From NCBI RefSeq assembly GCF_021369635.1, contig NZ_JAJNBZ010000008.1, positions 144,109-208,108 of the forward strand: a DNA stretch of 64,000 nt, given 5' to 3'. Origin of the DNA: Paenibacillus profundus. Lineage in GTDB: Bacteria > Bacillota > Bacilli > Paenibacillales > Paenibacillaceae. A model generated the notes under the pieces. The model searched no databases, was not told where the DNA came from, and saw only the letters and a program-made list of their open reading frames with translations. Shown here piece after piece: positions 55,837 through 64,000 of the stretch (its first letter is position 1; the number at the start of each line of letters is the position of its first letter). Position numbers and translations under genes: made by a program.

Positions 55837-56178
55837 AATAAAAGCATCCCTTTCTAAAAAGATGAAGTAAATTCAACAGTATTGAACAGTCCTATACTGT
55901 GCTGACGTTATTCCATTGTACGCGTCCTAAGCGTGAAAGTTCCAACTGCTGGGAATTGGTTGTTGTTTTTGTGGCACTCGTTTCAATAACGTGGCGCTTT
56001 ATTGCCCAAACATGATGCCGGAGCGCCCTTGCTGGATGGTCCACGTATTTTTTTAGGCAACTTGTTAGGAAAATGCTTTAGTTAAGTTCACGATCGTGTA
56101 TAATAGATCCAATTTAACTACTTGTAGAGGTTGTGCAAAAAGCTCGCTTTGAATCACGCACTTTTATCGGATTGCCTA
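55837..56178. other. Intergenic region upstream of pheB
   Basis: No gene. It contains CACGATCGTG beside TATAAT (56099-56104), both enclosed by AGTTAAGTT (56080-56088) and AATTTAACT, an imperfect inverted repeat. It also has a fragment at 56119-56160 (TAGAGGTTGTGCAAAAAG) resembling the end of the hem-operon element. Confidence 0.45.
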
Positions 56179-56208
56179 TTGCCAATACGCATACAAATCC
56201 GCTATAAT
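56179..56208 (+). promoter_or_regulatory. Promoter of pheB-hom-thrC-thrB
   Basis: TTGCCA, 18 bases, TATAAT, 43 bases before the pheB start. Confidence 0.6.
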
Positions 56209-56251
56209 GTCCTCTATAAGAAAACAAAAGTCTTTTTATGGAGGACTACCA

Positions 56252-56689
56252 ATGTCAGAGCGATACTACTTAGTACGAGAGGACATTTTACCGGAAGCGG
56301 TTGTCAAGACTGTGAAGGCGAAGCAATTGCTCGCTACGGGTGAAGTGAAGACAGTGCATGAAGCGGCTGAGCGCGTCGAATTAAGCCGCAGTGCTTTTTA
56401 TAAGTATAAAGACGGCATTTTTCCTTTGAATCAGCTGGAGCGGGAACGAATCGTAACGATATCTATGGACTTGGAGCATCGTTCAGGAATTTTGTCCAAG
56501 GTGCTTGGTGCTGTGGCAACTTTTGAGGGCAACGTGTTGACCATCAATCAGACGATTCCGCTGCAGGGGATGGCGAATGTCGTTATTTCCGTAGAAACAT
56601 CGCTTATTGCGGAGCCGTTCGGCGAGATGCTGGACTCGTTGCGCGATATTCCCGGCGTGAAGCGGGTGGCGGTTATTGGACAAGGATAA
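56252..56689 (+). CDS. pheB: PheB-like ACT domain protein (UPF0735)
   Basis: 145 residues from ATG 56252, behind TGGAGGA. The N-terminal part (about 10-65) has a helix-turn-helix-like stretch (KTVHEAAERVELSRSAFYKYKDG). A C-terminal ACT domain (about 70-145, DLEHRSGILSKVLGAVATFEGNVLTINQ) likely binds an amino acid. In B. subtilis pheB precedes pheA. Role unproven; a regulator of aromatic or threonine pathway genes is plausible from position. Confidence 0.9.
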   Translation: MSERYYLVREDILPEAVVKTVKAKQLLATGEVKTVHEAAERVELSRSAFYKYKDGIFPLNQLERERIVTISMDLEHRSGILSKVLGAVATFEGNVLTINQTIPLQGMANVVISVETSLIAEPFGEMLDSLRDIPGVKRVAVIGQG

Positions 56690-56739
56690 TGGTTGAGCTT
56701 TACAGATAGAATCCGTTGAAGAGAAGGGGAGAAACAGCG

Positions 56740-58026
56740 ATGAAGCCAATTAAAGTTGGGTTATTAGGGTTGGGGACGGTAGGAACTGGAGTCGTACGTA
56801 TTGTGGAGGGGCATCAGGACGACTTGTCGAGCCAGGTGGGATCGCCAATTCGAATTGAAAAGGTGCTCGTCAAGGATTTGCAAAAGGCGCGCAGTGTGTC
56901 TATTCCGGAAGAGATGCTTACTGAAGAGGCCTGTGACATTATTCATAACCCGGATATCGATGTTGTCGTTGAAGTGATGGGCGGCATTGAACCTACCAAG
57001 CAATATATTATGGAAGCTTTGGAGCAAGGCAAGCATGTGGTCACGGCCAACAAAGACTTGATGGCGCTCCATGGACGCGAGATTATGGCGAAGGCGAAGG
57101 AGAAGCGCTGCGATGTATTTTATGAAGCAAGTGTTGCCGGAGGCATCCCTATCATTCGCACGTTGATGGAAGGCTTCTCTTCCGATCGGATTAAGAAAAT
57201 AATAGGTATCGTGAATGGTACGACGAATTTTATACTGACCAAGATGAGCCAAGAAGGGGCAGGCTATGAAGAGGTATTGAAGGAAGCGCAAGCGCTCGGC
57301 TATGCGGAATCTGATCCGACCTCAGACGTGGAAGGTCTTGACGCAGCACGTAAAATGGCGATTCTGGCTACGCTCGGCTTTCATTCGGATGTCGCTTTGG
57401 AAGATGTGGATGTGCGCGGCATTTCGCAGATTAAGAAGGAGGACATCGCGTTTGCGAAGCGTCTCGGCTACGAAATGAAGCTCCTCGGCATTGCAGAGCG
57501 CCAAGATGACCAGATCAGTGTCGTTGTACAGCCGACAATGGTCAGCACTTCGCATCCACTCGCTGCGGTGAACGGTGTGTTCAATGCTGTTTATGTATAC
57601 GGAGAGGCTGTAGGCGAGACAATGTTCTACGGACCAGGCGCCGGTGAAATGCCGACGGCGACATCAGTCGTTGCTGACTTGGTCGCTGTCATCAAAAATA
57701 TGAAGCTTGGTGTTAACGGCCAGCGTGCGCTTACCCCATATAAAGAGAAAAAGCTGAAAACCGACGATCAAATCGTGTACAAAAACTTCATTTTGCTGCA
57801 TGTTGAAGATAAAGCAGGTGTGCTTGCTCAAATAACGCAAGTATTTGCGGAGTACGAAGTGAGCTTGGATTCTGTCGTTCAGCAGCCGAATCCGCACAAC
57901 CCGGATGCAGAAATTATCATTATTACGCATCAGGCGAGCCAAGCGAGCATGAAGAAGGTGTATAAGCACTTCGACAATCTTGACGTTATCAAATCGATCA
58001 AGAGCGCTTATCGAGTGGAAGGCTAG
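56740..58026 (+). CDS. hom: Homoserine dehydrogenase
   Basis: 428 residues from ATG 56740, behind AAGGGGAG. The NAD(P) motif GLLGLGTVGTGVV is at the start, followed by KHVVTANKDLMA, FYEASVAGGIPIIRTL, NGTTNFILTKM and GRDAARKMAILA-like EGLDAARKMAILATL. A C-terminal ACT domain (about 350-425) provides threonine feedback. It reduces aspartate semialdehyde to homoserine. First of hom-thrC-thrB. Confidence 0.97.
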   Translation: MKPIKVGLLGLGTVGTGVVRIVEGHQDDLSSQVGSPIRIEKVLVKDLQKARSVSIPEEMLTEEACDIIHNPDIDVVVEVMGGIEPTKQYIMEALEQGKHVVTANKDLMALHGREIMAKAKEKRCDVFYEASVAGGIPIIRTLMEGFSSDRIKKIIGIVNGTTNFILTKMSQEGAGYEEVLKEAQALGYAESDPTSDVEGLDAARKMAILATLGFHSDVALEDVDVRGISQIKKEDIAFAKRLGYEMKLLGIAERQDDQISVVVQPTMVSTSHPLAAVNGVFNAVYVYGEAVGETMFYGPGAGEMPTATSVVADLVAVIKNMKLGVNGQRALTPYKEKKLKTDDQIVYKNFILLHVEDKAGVLAQITQVFAEYEVSLDSVVQQPNPHNPDAEIIIITHQASQASMKKVYKHFDNLDVIKSIKSAYRVEG

Positions 58027-58090
58027 GCCGAGCAACGAGAAGGGCTTGGGCTAACGATATATAATTTACATCTGAAGAGGGGATATGTGG

Positions 58091-59158
58091 ATGAGATACA
58101 TGGGACTGCTCGAAACCTATAAATCATACTTACCAGTGAACGACAACACGCCGATGCTCACACTGCATGAAGGCAACACGCCGCTTGTTCGGGCAGAACG
58201 TCTGTCGAATGAGCTTGGTTTGGATTTATATTTGAAATACGAAGGCTTAAACCCTACGGGTTCGTTCAAGGACCGGGGGATGGTAATGGCTGTTGCGAAA
58301 GCGATGGAAGAAGGCAGCCGCACGATAATGTGCGCTTCGACGGGCAATACGTCTGCGGCAGCGGCTGCATATGCTGCACGCGGCGGGGTGAACTGCATCG
58401 TGCTGATTCCGAACAACAATATTGCGCTTGGCAAGCTTGCGCAGGCGATGATTTACGGTGCAAAAGTTATTGCGATCGAAGGCAACTTCGATCGCGCGCT
58501 TGAAATCGTGCGAGAAATTACGGCGAAGCATCCGATTACGCTTGTGAACTCGGTTAATCCGTACCGCATCGAAGGACAGAAGACGGCTGCCTTCGAAGTA
58601 TGCGACCAATTGGGCAAAGCTCCCGATATGCTCGCGATTCCGGTCGGCAACGCAGGGAATATTTCGGCATATTGGAAAGGCTTCAAAGAGTACCATGCTG
58701 CAGGCAAGAGCAACCAATTGCCGAAGATGATCGGCTTCGAAGCGGAAGGCGCAATGGCTATCGTCAAGGGCGAACCGATTCGCGAACCCGAAACGATCGC
58801 AACGGCGATTCGGATCGGCAATCCGGCAAGCTGGAAGACGGCGGTAGAAGCGGCTGATCAATCGAACGGCCAGATCAACTATGTTACCGACGAACAGATT
58901 CTTGAAGCATACCAACTATTGGCGGCGCGTGAAGGCGTATTTTGCGAGCCAGCTTCAGCCGCATCGGTTGCAGGCGTCATCAAGCTTCATAAGGAAGGTT
59001 ATTTCTCTGGCGGTGAATCGGTCGTATGCGTGCTTACGGGCCACGGATTGAAGGACCCGAACATCGCTATTAAGACGGCAGCAACCGAACCGCTTGTTGT
59101 GGAAGACTCGGAAGAGGCGGTTATGGACGCGATTCGGCAATTAGAGGGTGAGCAATAA
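58091..59158 (+). CDS. thrC: Threonine synthase
   Basis: 355 residues. The PLP Lys60 is in [10 protein letters not shown] and the phosphate-binding region is [18 protein letters not shown]. Other family motifs are [18 protein letters not shown] and [15 protein letters not shown]. It converts O-phosphohomoserine to threonine. ATG 58091 is preferred to ATG 58085, as AGAGGGG is 8 bases upstream. The stop overlaps the thrB start by one base. Confidence 0.97.
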   Translation: MRYMGLLETYKSYLPVNDNTPMLTLHEGNTPLVRAERLSNELGLDLYLKYEGLNPTGSFKDRGMVMAVAKAMEEGSRTIMCASTGNTSAAAAAYAARGGVNCIVLIPNNNIALGKLAQAMIYGAKVIAIEGNFDRALEIVREITAKHPITLVNSVNPYRIEGQKTAAFEVCDQLGKAPDMLAIPVGNAGNISAYWKGFKEYHAAGKSNQLPKMIGFEAEGAMAIVKGEPIREPETIATAIRIGNPASWKTAVEAADQSNGQINYVTDEQILEAYQLLAAREGVFCEPASAASVAGVIKLHKEGYFSGGESVVCVLTGHGLKDPNIAIKTAATEPLVVEDSEEAVMDAIRQLEGEQ

Positions 59159-60117
59159 TGTGGCAACAAGACGGCGTGCTCGTGCGTGTGCCTGCCAGTA
59201 CCGCGAATCTCGGTCCAGGCTTTGACACGCTTGGCATGGCACTCAATTTGCATTTATGGATTGCCATGAAGCCGGCAGAGGCAACGGTCATCCGGCTTCA
59301 TGGCAGCGAGTTGGCGGGCATACCTACCGACGAGAGCAATCTAATCTATCGGATTGCTCATTCGGTGTTCAGTGCAGCTGGAGTAGAAGGTCGTCCGCTT
59401 GAAATGGATGTGTACAGTGACATTCCTTTGACACGCGGTCTCGGCAGCAGCGCATCGGCTATCATCGGCGGACTCTATGCCGCCAATGCACTGATCGGCT
59501 ATCCATTGACCCAAGAGCAACTGTTCAACATGGCAACCTTAATCGAACGTCACCCGGACAATGTCGGGGCTTCGCTGTTCGGCGGCATAATTGCAGCTGC
59601 TTGGGATGGAGAACGAACGGAACATATCCGGATTGAGCCTCATTGTAACTTAAGCACGGTTGTGGCCATTCCGCAGTTCCAATTGGAAACGAAGCTGGCG
59701 CGCAATGTTCTGCCCAAGCAAGTAAGCGTGGCGGATGCAGTGTTTAATATTAGCCGCTCTTCCTTGCTGGTCGCCGCGCTATGCAGCGGGCAATTCCATG
59801 TGATTGAGACGGCGATGCGTGATCGTCTGCATCAGCCCTACCGGGCACCATTGATTCCCGGAATGCCGCGCATATTGGACGAGGCGACAGAGCATGGTGC
59901 GCTAGGCGTTGCGCTTAGCGGTGCCGGACCTACACTGCTTGCGTTTACGGACAAGCGTCAATCGAGCGCTTTGCTTGTCTCTTATATGAAAAAAACGTTT
60001 CTTGCACACGGTGTGGAAGCGAAAGTCATGGAGATGGGAATTAGTCGGGAGGGTGCTGTGTGCTGCGGTACGTGGGACAACATGTCCTCCGTTCTAGCGG
60101 CACGTATAAATTATTAG
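59158..60117 (+). CDS. thrB: Homoserine kinase (GHMP family)
   Basis: 319 residues, starting in the TAATG overlap with thrC. GHMP motifs are VPASTANLGPGFDTLGMAL, the ATP loop TRGLGSSASAIIGG, and GALGVALSGAGPTLLAF. It makes O-phosphohomoserine, the ThrC substrate. Confidence 0.97.
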   Translation: MWQQDGVLVRVPASTANLGPGFDTLGMALNLHLWIAMKPAEATVIRLHGSELAGIPTDESNLIYRIAHSVFSAAGVEGRPLEMDVYSDIPLTRGLGSSASAIIGGLYAANALIGYPLTQEQLFNMATLIERHPDNVGASLFGGIIAAAWDGERTEHIRIEPHCNLSTVVAIPQFQLETKLARNVLPKQVSVADAVFNISRSSLLVAALCSGQFHVIETAMRDRLHQPYRAPLIPGMPRILDEATEHGALGVALSGAGPTLLAFTDKRQSSALLVSYMKKTFLAHGVEAKVMEMGISREGAVCCGTWDNMSSVLAARINY

Positions 60118-60139
60118 TCAGCGAAGGAGTAAAACGCTT

Positions 60140-61000
60140 ATGGCGCGAATAGCATTATTACCTGAAGGCTCGGTATCACATGAAGCTGCGGTATATTTAG
60201 TCGGTGAAGAGAATTGCTTTATGCACCATAAGCTGATTTCGGATGTGTTTTTATCGACGGTACGCGGGGATACGGATTATAGTGTCATTCCGATCGAGAA
60301 TACGATCGAAGGCTCTGTCAATTTACATATGGACTGGATTGTCCATGAGGTAGATCTCCCTTTTCAGGCGGAATGGGTGTACCCATCGATTCAAAATGTA
60401 ATTGGCCGTCGTGAAGAAGTGCAAGGTGACTGGTCCCGGGTGTGCAAAGTGATGTCGCATCCTGTGGCGATGGCGCAGTGCATGCAGTTCATTCGGGCCC
60501 AGCTTCCGCATGCGGAATTGGAACATGTCAATAGCACGTCCGAGGCTGTTCACCGTGTAAAGGAGAATCCGGGTCAAGGGTGGGTTGCCATCGGAACGGC
60601 TCTGGGCGCGCGCACGCACGGCTTGGATGTATTGGCTCCGCAAGTGACTGATCATCAGAACAATTTCACTCGATTTGTTCTTATCGGGAAAGAACCGATT
60701 TCGTTGCCGGAATCGTCTGCTAGGAAGACGACGATTCTCGTCACCTTGCCGGAAGATTTCCCAGGTGCGCTCCATCAGGTGCTCTCTGCGTTCGCGTGGC
60801 GTCGAATTAACCTTTCCCGGATCGAATCCCGGCCGACGAAGCGCCGGCTTGGAAACTATTATTTTTACATTGATGTCGAAATGGCGCTGGATACGGTGCT
60901 ACTTCCCGCCGCAATGGAGGAGATTGAAGCTATCGGTTGCCAAGTTCGCATATTAGGCTCTTATCCGAGTTATACTTTTCAACATGCTATGACAGAATAA
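60140..61000 (+). CDS. pheA: Prephenate dehydratase
   Basis: 286 residues. The catalytic domain (1-180) has VIPIENTIEGSVNLHMDW and the catalytic TRF motif in NNFTRFVLIG. The C-terminal ACT domain (about 195-280) has the ESRP phenylalanine-binding motif. It converts prephenate to phenylpyruvate. pheB and pheA are separated by the threonine genes here. The start has GAAGGAG. Confidence 0.96.
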   Translation: MARIALLPEGSVSHEAAVYLVGEENCFMHHKLISDVFLSTVRGDTDYSVIPIENTIEGSVNLHMDWIVHEVDLPFQAEWVYPSIQNVIGRREEVQGDWSRVCKVMSHPVAMAQCMQFIRAQLPHAELEHVNSTSEAVHRVKENPGQGWVAIGTALGARTHGLDVLAPQVTDHQNNFTRFVLIGKEPISLPESSARKTTILVTLPEDFPGALHQVLSAFAWRRINLSRIESRPTKRRLGNYYFYIDVEMALDTVLLPAAMEEIEAIGCQVRILGSYPSYTFQHAMTE

Positions 61001-61025
61001 TGTTACCATTTGGAGGTGCTGCACG

Positions 61026-61904
61026 ATGAAACAGTGGATTTATTTAGACGGTGAGTTTGTAACAAAAGAAAATGCGAAAGTTTCGGTGTATGATCACGGC
61101 TTTTTGTACGGTGATGGTATTTTTGAGGGGATTCGCATATACGGCGGCAACATTTTTAAATGTAAAGAGCATTTGGAGCGCCTATATGATTCGGCAAAGT
61201 CGATTATGCTGAATATTCCATTACCCATTGAGGAAATGCAGGACGTATTGCTCGAAACCATTCGCAAAAACGAGCTGCAGGACGGATATATCCGTCTGAT
61301 TGTCTCTCGTGGTCCCGGTAATCTGGGATTGGACCCACTCCGCTGTCCGAAAGCGAGCGTCATCATTATTGTAGAGCAATTGGCGATCTATTCGGAAGAA
61401 GCGTACCGCAACGGATTGCGCACGGTGTCGGTAGCCGAACGCCGCAACATCCCGGACGCTTTGAATCCGAAGATTAAGTCGCTCAACTATTTGAATAACA
61501 TTTTGGTCAAAATTAAAGCGAACTTGGCTGATGTCGGTGAAGCGATTATGTTGAATGCGCAAGGGTATGTAACGGAAGGATCGGGCGACAACATTTTTCT
61601 TGTGAAAAAAGGAGTTGTCTACACGCCTCCGTGCTACTTGGGCGCACTGGAAGGCATTACGCGCGGAGCTATTATGGAGCTGTGCCAGAAGCTTGGACTG
61701 ACTTTAAAAGAAGAACCGTTTTCGCTGCATGACATTTATGTTGCTGACGAAGTGTTCTTTACAGGCACGGCAGCAGAGGTTATTGCCGTACGTGAAGTGG
61801 ACGGTCGTATTATTGGTTCTGGTCAAGCCGGACCGGTTACACTGAGCCTGTTGGAAAATTTCCGTAAAATCGTCACAGAAGACGGCGTTAAAGTATACGA
61901 TTAG
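61026..61904 (+). CDS. ilvE: Branched-chain amino acid aminotransferase (class IV)
   Basis: 292 residues, PLP fold type IV. Motifs are VSVYDHGFLYGDGIFEGIR, RLIVSRGPGNLGLDP, the PLP Lys in IKSLNYLNN, and EGSGDNIFLV with TRGAIMELC. It transaminates Leu, Ile and Val. A D-amino acid transaminase of the same class is the main alternative, but the length and motifs fit IlvE better. TTTGGAGGTG precedes the start. It ends the amino acid cluster. Confidence 0.92.
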   Translation: MKQWIYLDGEFVTKENAKVSVYDHGFLYGDGIFEGIRIYGGNIFKCKEHLERLYDSAKSIMLNIPLPIEEMQDVLLETIRKNELQDGYIRLIVSRGPGNLGLDPLRCPKASVIIIVEQLAIYSEEAYRNGLRTVSVAERRNIPDALNPKIKSLNYLNNILVKIKANLADVGEAIMLNAQGYVTEGSGDNIFLVKKGVVYTPPCYLGALEGITRGAIMELCQKLGLTLKEEPFSLHDIYVADEVFFTGTAAEVIAVREVDGRIIGSGQAGPVTLSLLENFRKIVTEDGVKVYD

Positions 61905-61929
61905 CCGCTGTTTCATATCAAATGGCCAG

Positions 61930-61957
61930 TCCTCCCTAAGTTAGGGAGGATTTTTTT
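61930..61957 (+). terminator. Terminator of the pheA-ilvE unit
   Basis: TCCTCCCTAA pairs with TTAGGGAGGA, followed by seven T. Confidence 0.95.
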
Positions 61958-62066
61958 GTGTTGAGGGATGTCAAATGCCTAACACCTGCATAGGATGTAT
62001 TAATTGAATTTCCGGGCGATTGTCCCGAGGTGAAGAGGATGATGAACGGTTGGGAGGTTACAACAG

Positions 62067-63599
62067 GTGAAAATTCACATCGTGAAAAAAGGCGATTCGT
62101 TGTACTCGTTGTCCAAAAAGTACGATGTATCCCTTGAAGAGTTGATTGCCATGAATCCACAATTGAAGGACCCGAACCAATTGGATGTCGGCATGAAGAT
62201 CAAGGTTCCGTCTTCAAAGTATCCGTCGAGCGGGCATGAAATTATTCATAAGCATGTTGTTAAGGAGGGGGATACGCTGTGGAAATTGTCTAAAGCTTGG
62301 GGCATCCCGCTGCAGACGATGATCAACGCCAATCCGCAGCTGAAAAATCCGAATGTCTTGGCTATCGGTCAAGTCATCAATATTCCAAAGGTTCACACCG
62401 GAATGGCAATGCCTGCTGAGACAGCGCAGCCAAATAGTAATGCAGAAATGACAAAGCCCAAAGCTGAGCTTACAAAACCGAAAACGGAAAACACCCAGCC
62501 CAAAGCTGAGCTTACTAAGCCGATTACAGTACCTGAGAAGAAAGCTGAGTGCATTTATGAAATTGAAAAGGTCGAAAACGTAAAGCCAGTAGCACCGTAT
62601 GTTCCGCCAACACCTGAAGTGCCGGCTCCGCCTACAGTACCTCCTATGCCGACTTACGTTGCTCCAGCGACCCAAGTCCAACAGCCGAACATGTCGTCAA
62701 TACCTGTTCTTCCACCACCAAACTATGAAATGCCGATTGCACCTATGCCGTATGTTCCGATGGCGCCATGTCCTGAGATTAAGCCATGCGATTGTGAAAA
62801 GCCTCATCATCATTTGTTCGCGCAATTCGCCATGCCTGCTGCCGAAATGATGGCCCCGATGCCAATGCCACATGCTTATTCTAACTGTGCGCCATACGCA
62901 TCTATGCCGATGTATCATCCGCAAGCTGAATGTTTCGACGCTTTTCCGGCTATGCCGAGCGTGATGTACCCTCCTGTACCGCCGATGTACGGTGCAGTGT
63001 CATCCGGTGTGCCAAGTATGATACCGTCTTCTGTGCCAGCTGCTGTCCCTTCCTCTATTCCGTGCGCAGTGCCGTCTGGCATATGGGAACCAATGATTCA
63101 GCCTTATGCCGCCATGCCGTATACCCATGCCATGCCATGCGGCTGCGAGGAGAGTATCGCGCCCGTTCATCAGGCTCAGATGTATACCACGCCGTCGAAC
63201 TGCTATGACCGGCAAGGTCATCAAGGGTATGAATATGCTCCATATCCATCCTCCTACGTTTCGCCTGAAGCCGGATGGTATAATCCCGCAGCCTATTCTT
63301 CGGCGTCGAACATGCCAGTGGACGCATATGAGTCATCGATGCCTTCGGAATCTTGTGACTGCGCATGTCATGGAGAAAGACAGGAAGAAGAATTCCAAGC
63401 TGTTTCCGATACAGATTCGTCTGATGCAGAAGACAAGGCCGTTAATAAAAGCAATGATAGTAATGAGAAGAAAGCTACGGTTCGCGGTGAAGCACACAGC
63501 TCAAGCAACAGCGAGAGAAAAGCAACTCTACGAAAAAAGAAACTTGCTGCTCCGCCAAAAAAGGAACATATGCAAAGCCTGCCATGGATTAACGGATAA
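62067..63599 (+). CDS. safA: SafA-like spore coat assembly protein with two LysM domains
   Basis: 510 residues from GTG 62067, behind AACAGGT and TGGGAGG. Two LysM domains (about 2-48 and 61-109, each beginning HxVKxGDxLxxLS) bind the spore cortex. A Lys/Pro-rich segment with repeated KPKAELTKP follows. Then comes a long region rich in Met, Pro, Tyr, Ser and Cys (about 190-440) with clusters such as CDCEKPHHH, and a basic C-terminus. SafA is a coat hub that binds SpoVID, also encoded here (30230). B. subtilis SafA has one LysM. Confidence 0.85.
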   Translation: MKIHIVKKGDSLYSLSKKYDVSLEELIAMNPQLKDPNQLDVGMKIKVPSSKYPSSGHEIIHKHVVKEGDTLWKLSKAWGIPLQTMINANPQLKNPNVLAIGQVINIPKVHTGMAMPAETAQPNSNAEMTKPKAELTKPKTENTQPKAELTKPITVPEKKAECIYEIEKVENVKPVAPYVPPTPEVPAPPTVPPMPTYVAPATQVQQPNMSSIPVLPPPNYEMPIAPMPYVPMAPCPEIKPCDCEKPHHHLFAQFAMPAAEMMAPMPMPHAYSNCAPYASMPMYHPQAECFDAFPAMPSVMYPPVPPMYGAVSSGVPSMIPSSVPAAVPSSIPCAVPSGIWEPMIQPYAAMPYTHAMPCGCEESIAPVHQAQMYTTPSNCYDRQGHQGYEYAPYPSSYVSPEAGWYNPAAYSSASNMPVDAYESSMPSESCDCACHGERQEEEFQAVSDTDSSDAEDKAVNKSNDSNEKKATVRGEAHSSSNSERKATLRKKKLAAPPKKEHMQSLPWING

Positions 63600-63625
63600 G
63601 ATAGAAATGGCAATCCGGATCTGAA

Positions 63626-63683
63626 GGTAATATCAACACTATCACTCTATATAATAGAGAGAGTGAATATGGTTGATATTACC
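63626..63683. other. Long near-perfect palindrome after safA
   Basis: GGTAATATCAAC (63626-63637) and GTTGATATTACC (63672-63683) pair perfectly over 12 bases. CACTCT and AGAGTG pair further inside. No T-run follows, so it is not a typical intrinsic terminator, though it may stop or protect the safA transcript. Confidence 0.6.
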
Positions 63684-63784
63684 TGTTGCTATAGTAGGAC
63701 AAGCCATGCTATATTATAAATCCGGCCGCAAGAAACGGCGGAACACAACGAAACAACAGTCAATCAGATTTTGAAAAAAAGATG

Positions 63785-63814
63785 TTGACATAGAGTTGAA
63801 AGATGTGTTAAGAT
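63785..63814 (+). promoter_or_regulatory. rRNA operon promoter
   Basis: A perfect TTGACA, 18 bases, TAAGAT, about 150 bases upstream of the 16S gene. Confidence 0.75.
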
Positions 63815-63876
63815 AAAATCCTGTTGCAAATGATGTTGAGTAATGTCGAATGCAACAACGGTAACAAAATGAAGAT

Positions 63877-63890
63877 TGTTCTTTGAAAAC
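63877..63890 (+). promoter_or_regulatory. boxA antitermination signal in the rRNA leader
   Basis: TGTTCTTTGAAAAC matches the Bacillus rRNA leader boxA-type sequence that recruits the NusB/NusE antitermination complex. Confidence 0.75.
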
Positions 63891-63964
63891 TGAACAACGA
63901 GTGAAACGTTTGTGTAATAGAGGTTAACAACCTCGTCAGCAATACATGAGCAAGTCAAACTAAC

Positions 63965-64000
63965 TTTAACGGAGAGTTTGATCCTGGCTCAGGACGAACG
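63965..64000 (+). rRNA. 16S ribosomal RNA, 5' end only
   Basis: The last bases read GGAGAGTTTGATCCTGGCTC and AGGACGAACG, the universally conserved 5' end of bacterial 16S rRNA. The mature 5' end is placed near 63965 by comparison with B. subtilis; the gene continues beyond the window. Confidence 0.97.

Overview
The window is a 64 kb piece of the chromosome of an endospore-forming Firmicute, most likely Paenibacillus or a close relative in Paenibacillaceae. It carries spoVID, spoIIB, spoIVFA/FB, spo0B, lonB and safA, Gram-positive T-box and rRNA leader signals, and a gene order that follows Bacillus subtilis for most of its length (ysoA-tig-clpX-lonB-lonA-ysxC-hemAXCDBL-spoVID-valS-folC-spoIIB-maf-radC-mreBCD-minCD-spoIVFAB-rplU-prp-rpmA-spo0B-obg-pheB-pheA). 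Differences from B. subtilis include clpP and ispG beside clpX, a fused cobA-hemD, an RNase E/G gene, rodA after minD, and hom-thrC-thrB between pheB and pheA. Base composition looks near 50% GC and even, so I see no genomic island. The species cannot be read from the sequence.

Layout. 1-2.3 kb: 5' end of an asparagine synthetase (minus strand), three small unknown genes, a DUF4870 membrane protein and tRNA-Arg(UCU). 2.4-8.4 kb: protein folding and proteolysis (ysoA, tig, clpP, clpX) followed by ispG. 8.4-11.7 kb: a bactofilin/M23 peptidase pair and an AgcS-type symporter with a GlnR/TnrA-type site. 11.7-17.1 kb: lonB, lonA, ysxC. 17.3-19.6 kb: an unknown protein, SAM decarboxylase with a structured leader, and an unknown membrane-anchored protein. 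19.8-28.6 kb: the heme/siroheme operon hemA-hemX-sirC-hemC-cobA/hemD-hemB, a divergent Crp/Fnr regulator and hemL; a PerR-type box overlaps the hemA -10. 29-31.8 kb: RluA-type pseudouridine synthase and spoVID. 32-38 kb: T-box-controlled valS, folC, murC. 38-52.7 kb: spoIIB, an aldo/keto reductase, maf, radC, mreBCD, minCD, rodA, spoIVFA/FB, rng, rplU-prp-rpmA. 52.8-61.9 kb: spo0B, obg, a second aldo/keto reductase, pheB, hom, thrC, thrB, pheA, ilvE. 62-64 kb: safA, then an rRNA promoter, boxA and the first bases of a 16S rRNA gene at the window edge.

How the parts work together. The region serves cell shape and division (mre, min, rodA), wall and spore coat assembly, tetrapyrrole synthesis, protein quality control, and aspartate-family plus aromatic amino acid synthesis. 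rplU-prp-rpmA is a complete L27-processing module: the L27 precursor has the N-terminal extension and its protease is the gene before it.

I found no defence island, prophage, CRISPR array or biosynthetic cluster. The least explained material is non-coding: (1) two homologous four-unit arrays built on TTGGA-N5-TCCAA, near 16.0 and 28.9 kb; (2) a 41-bp tandem repeat whose last copy carries the ribosome binding site and start of the pseudouridine synthase; (3) a hairpin-rich 187-bp element flanked by a 9-bp direct repeat inside the hem operon, with apparent end fragments elsewhere; (4) a junction-forming leader upstream of SAM decarboxylase; and (5) perfect palindromes near the symporter gene and after safA.
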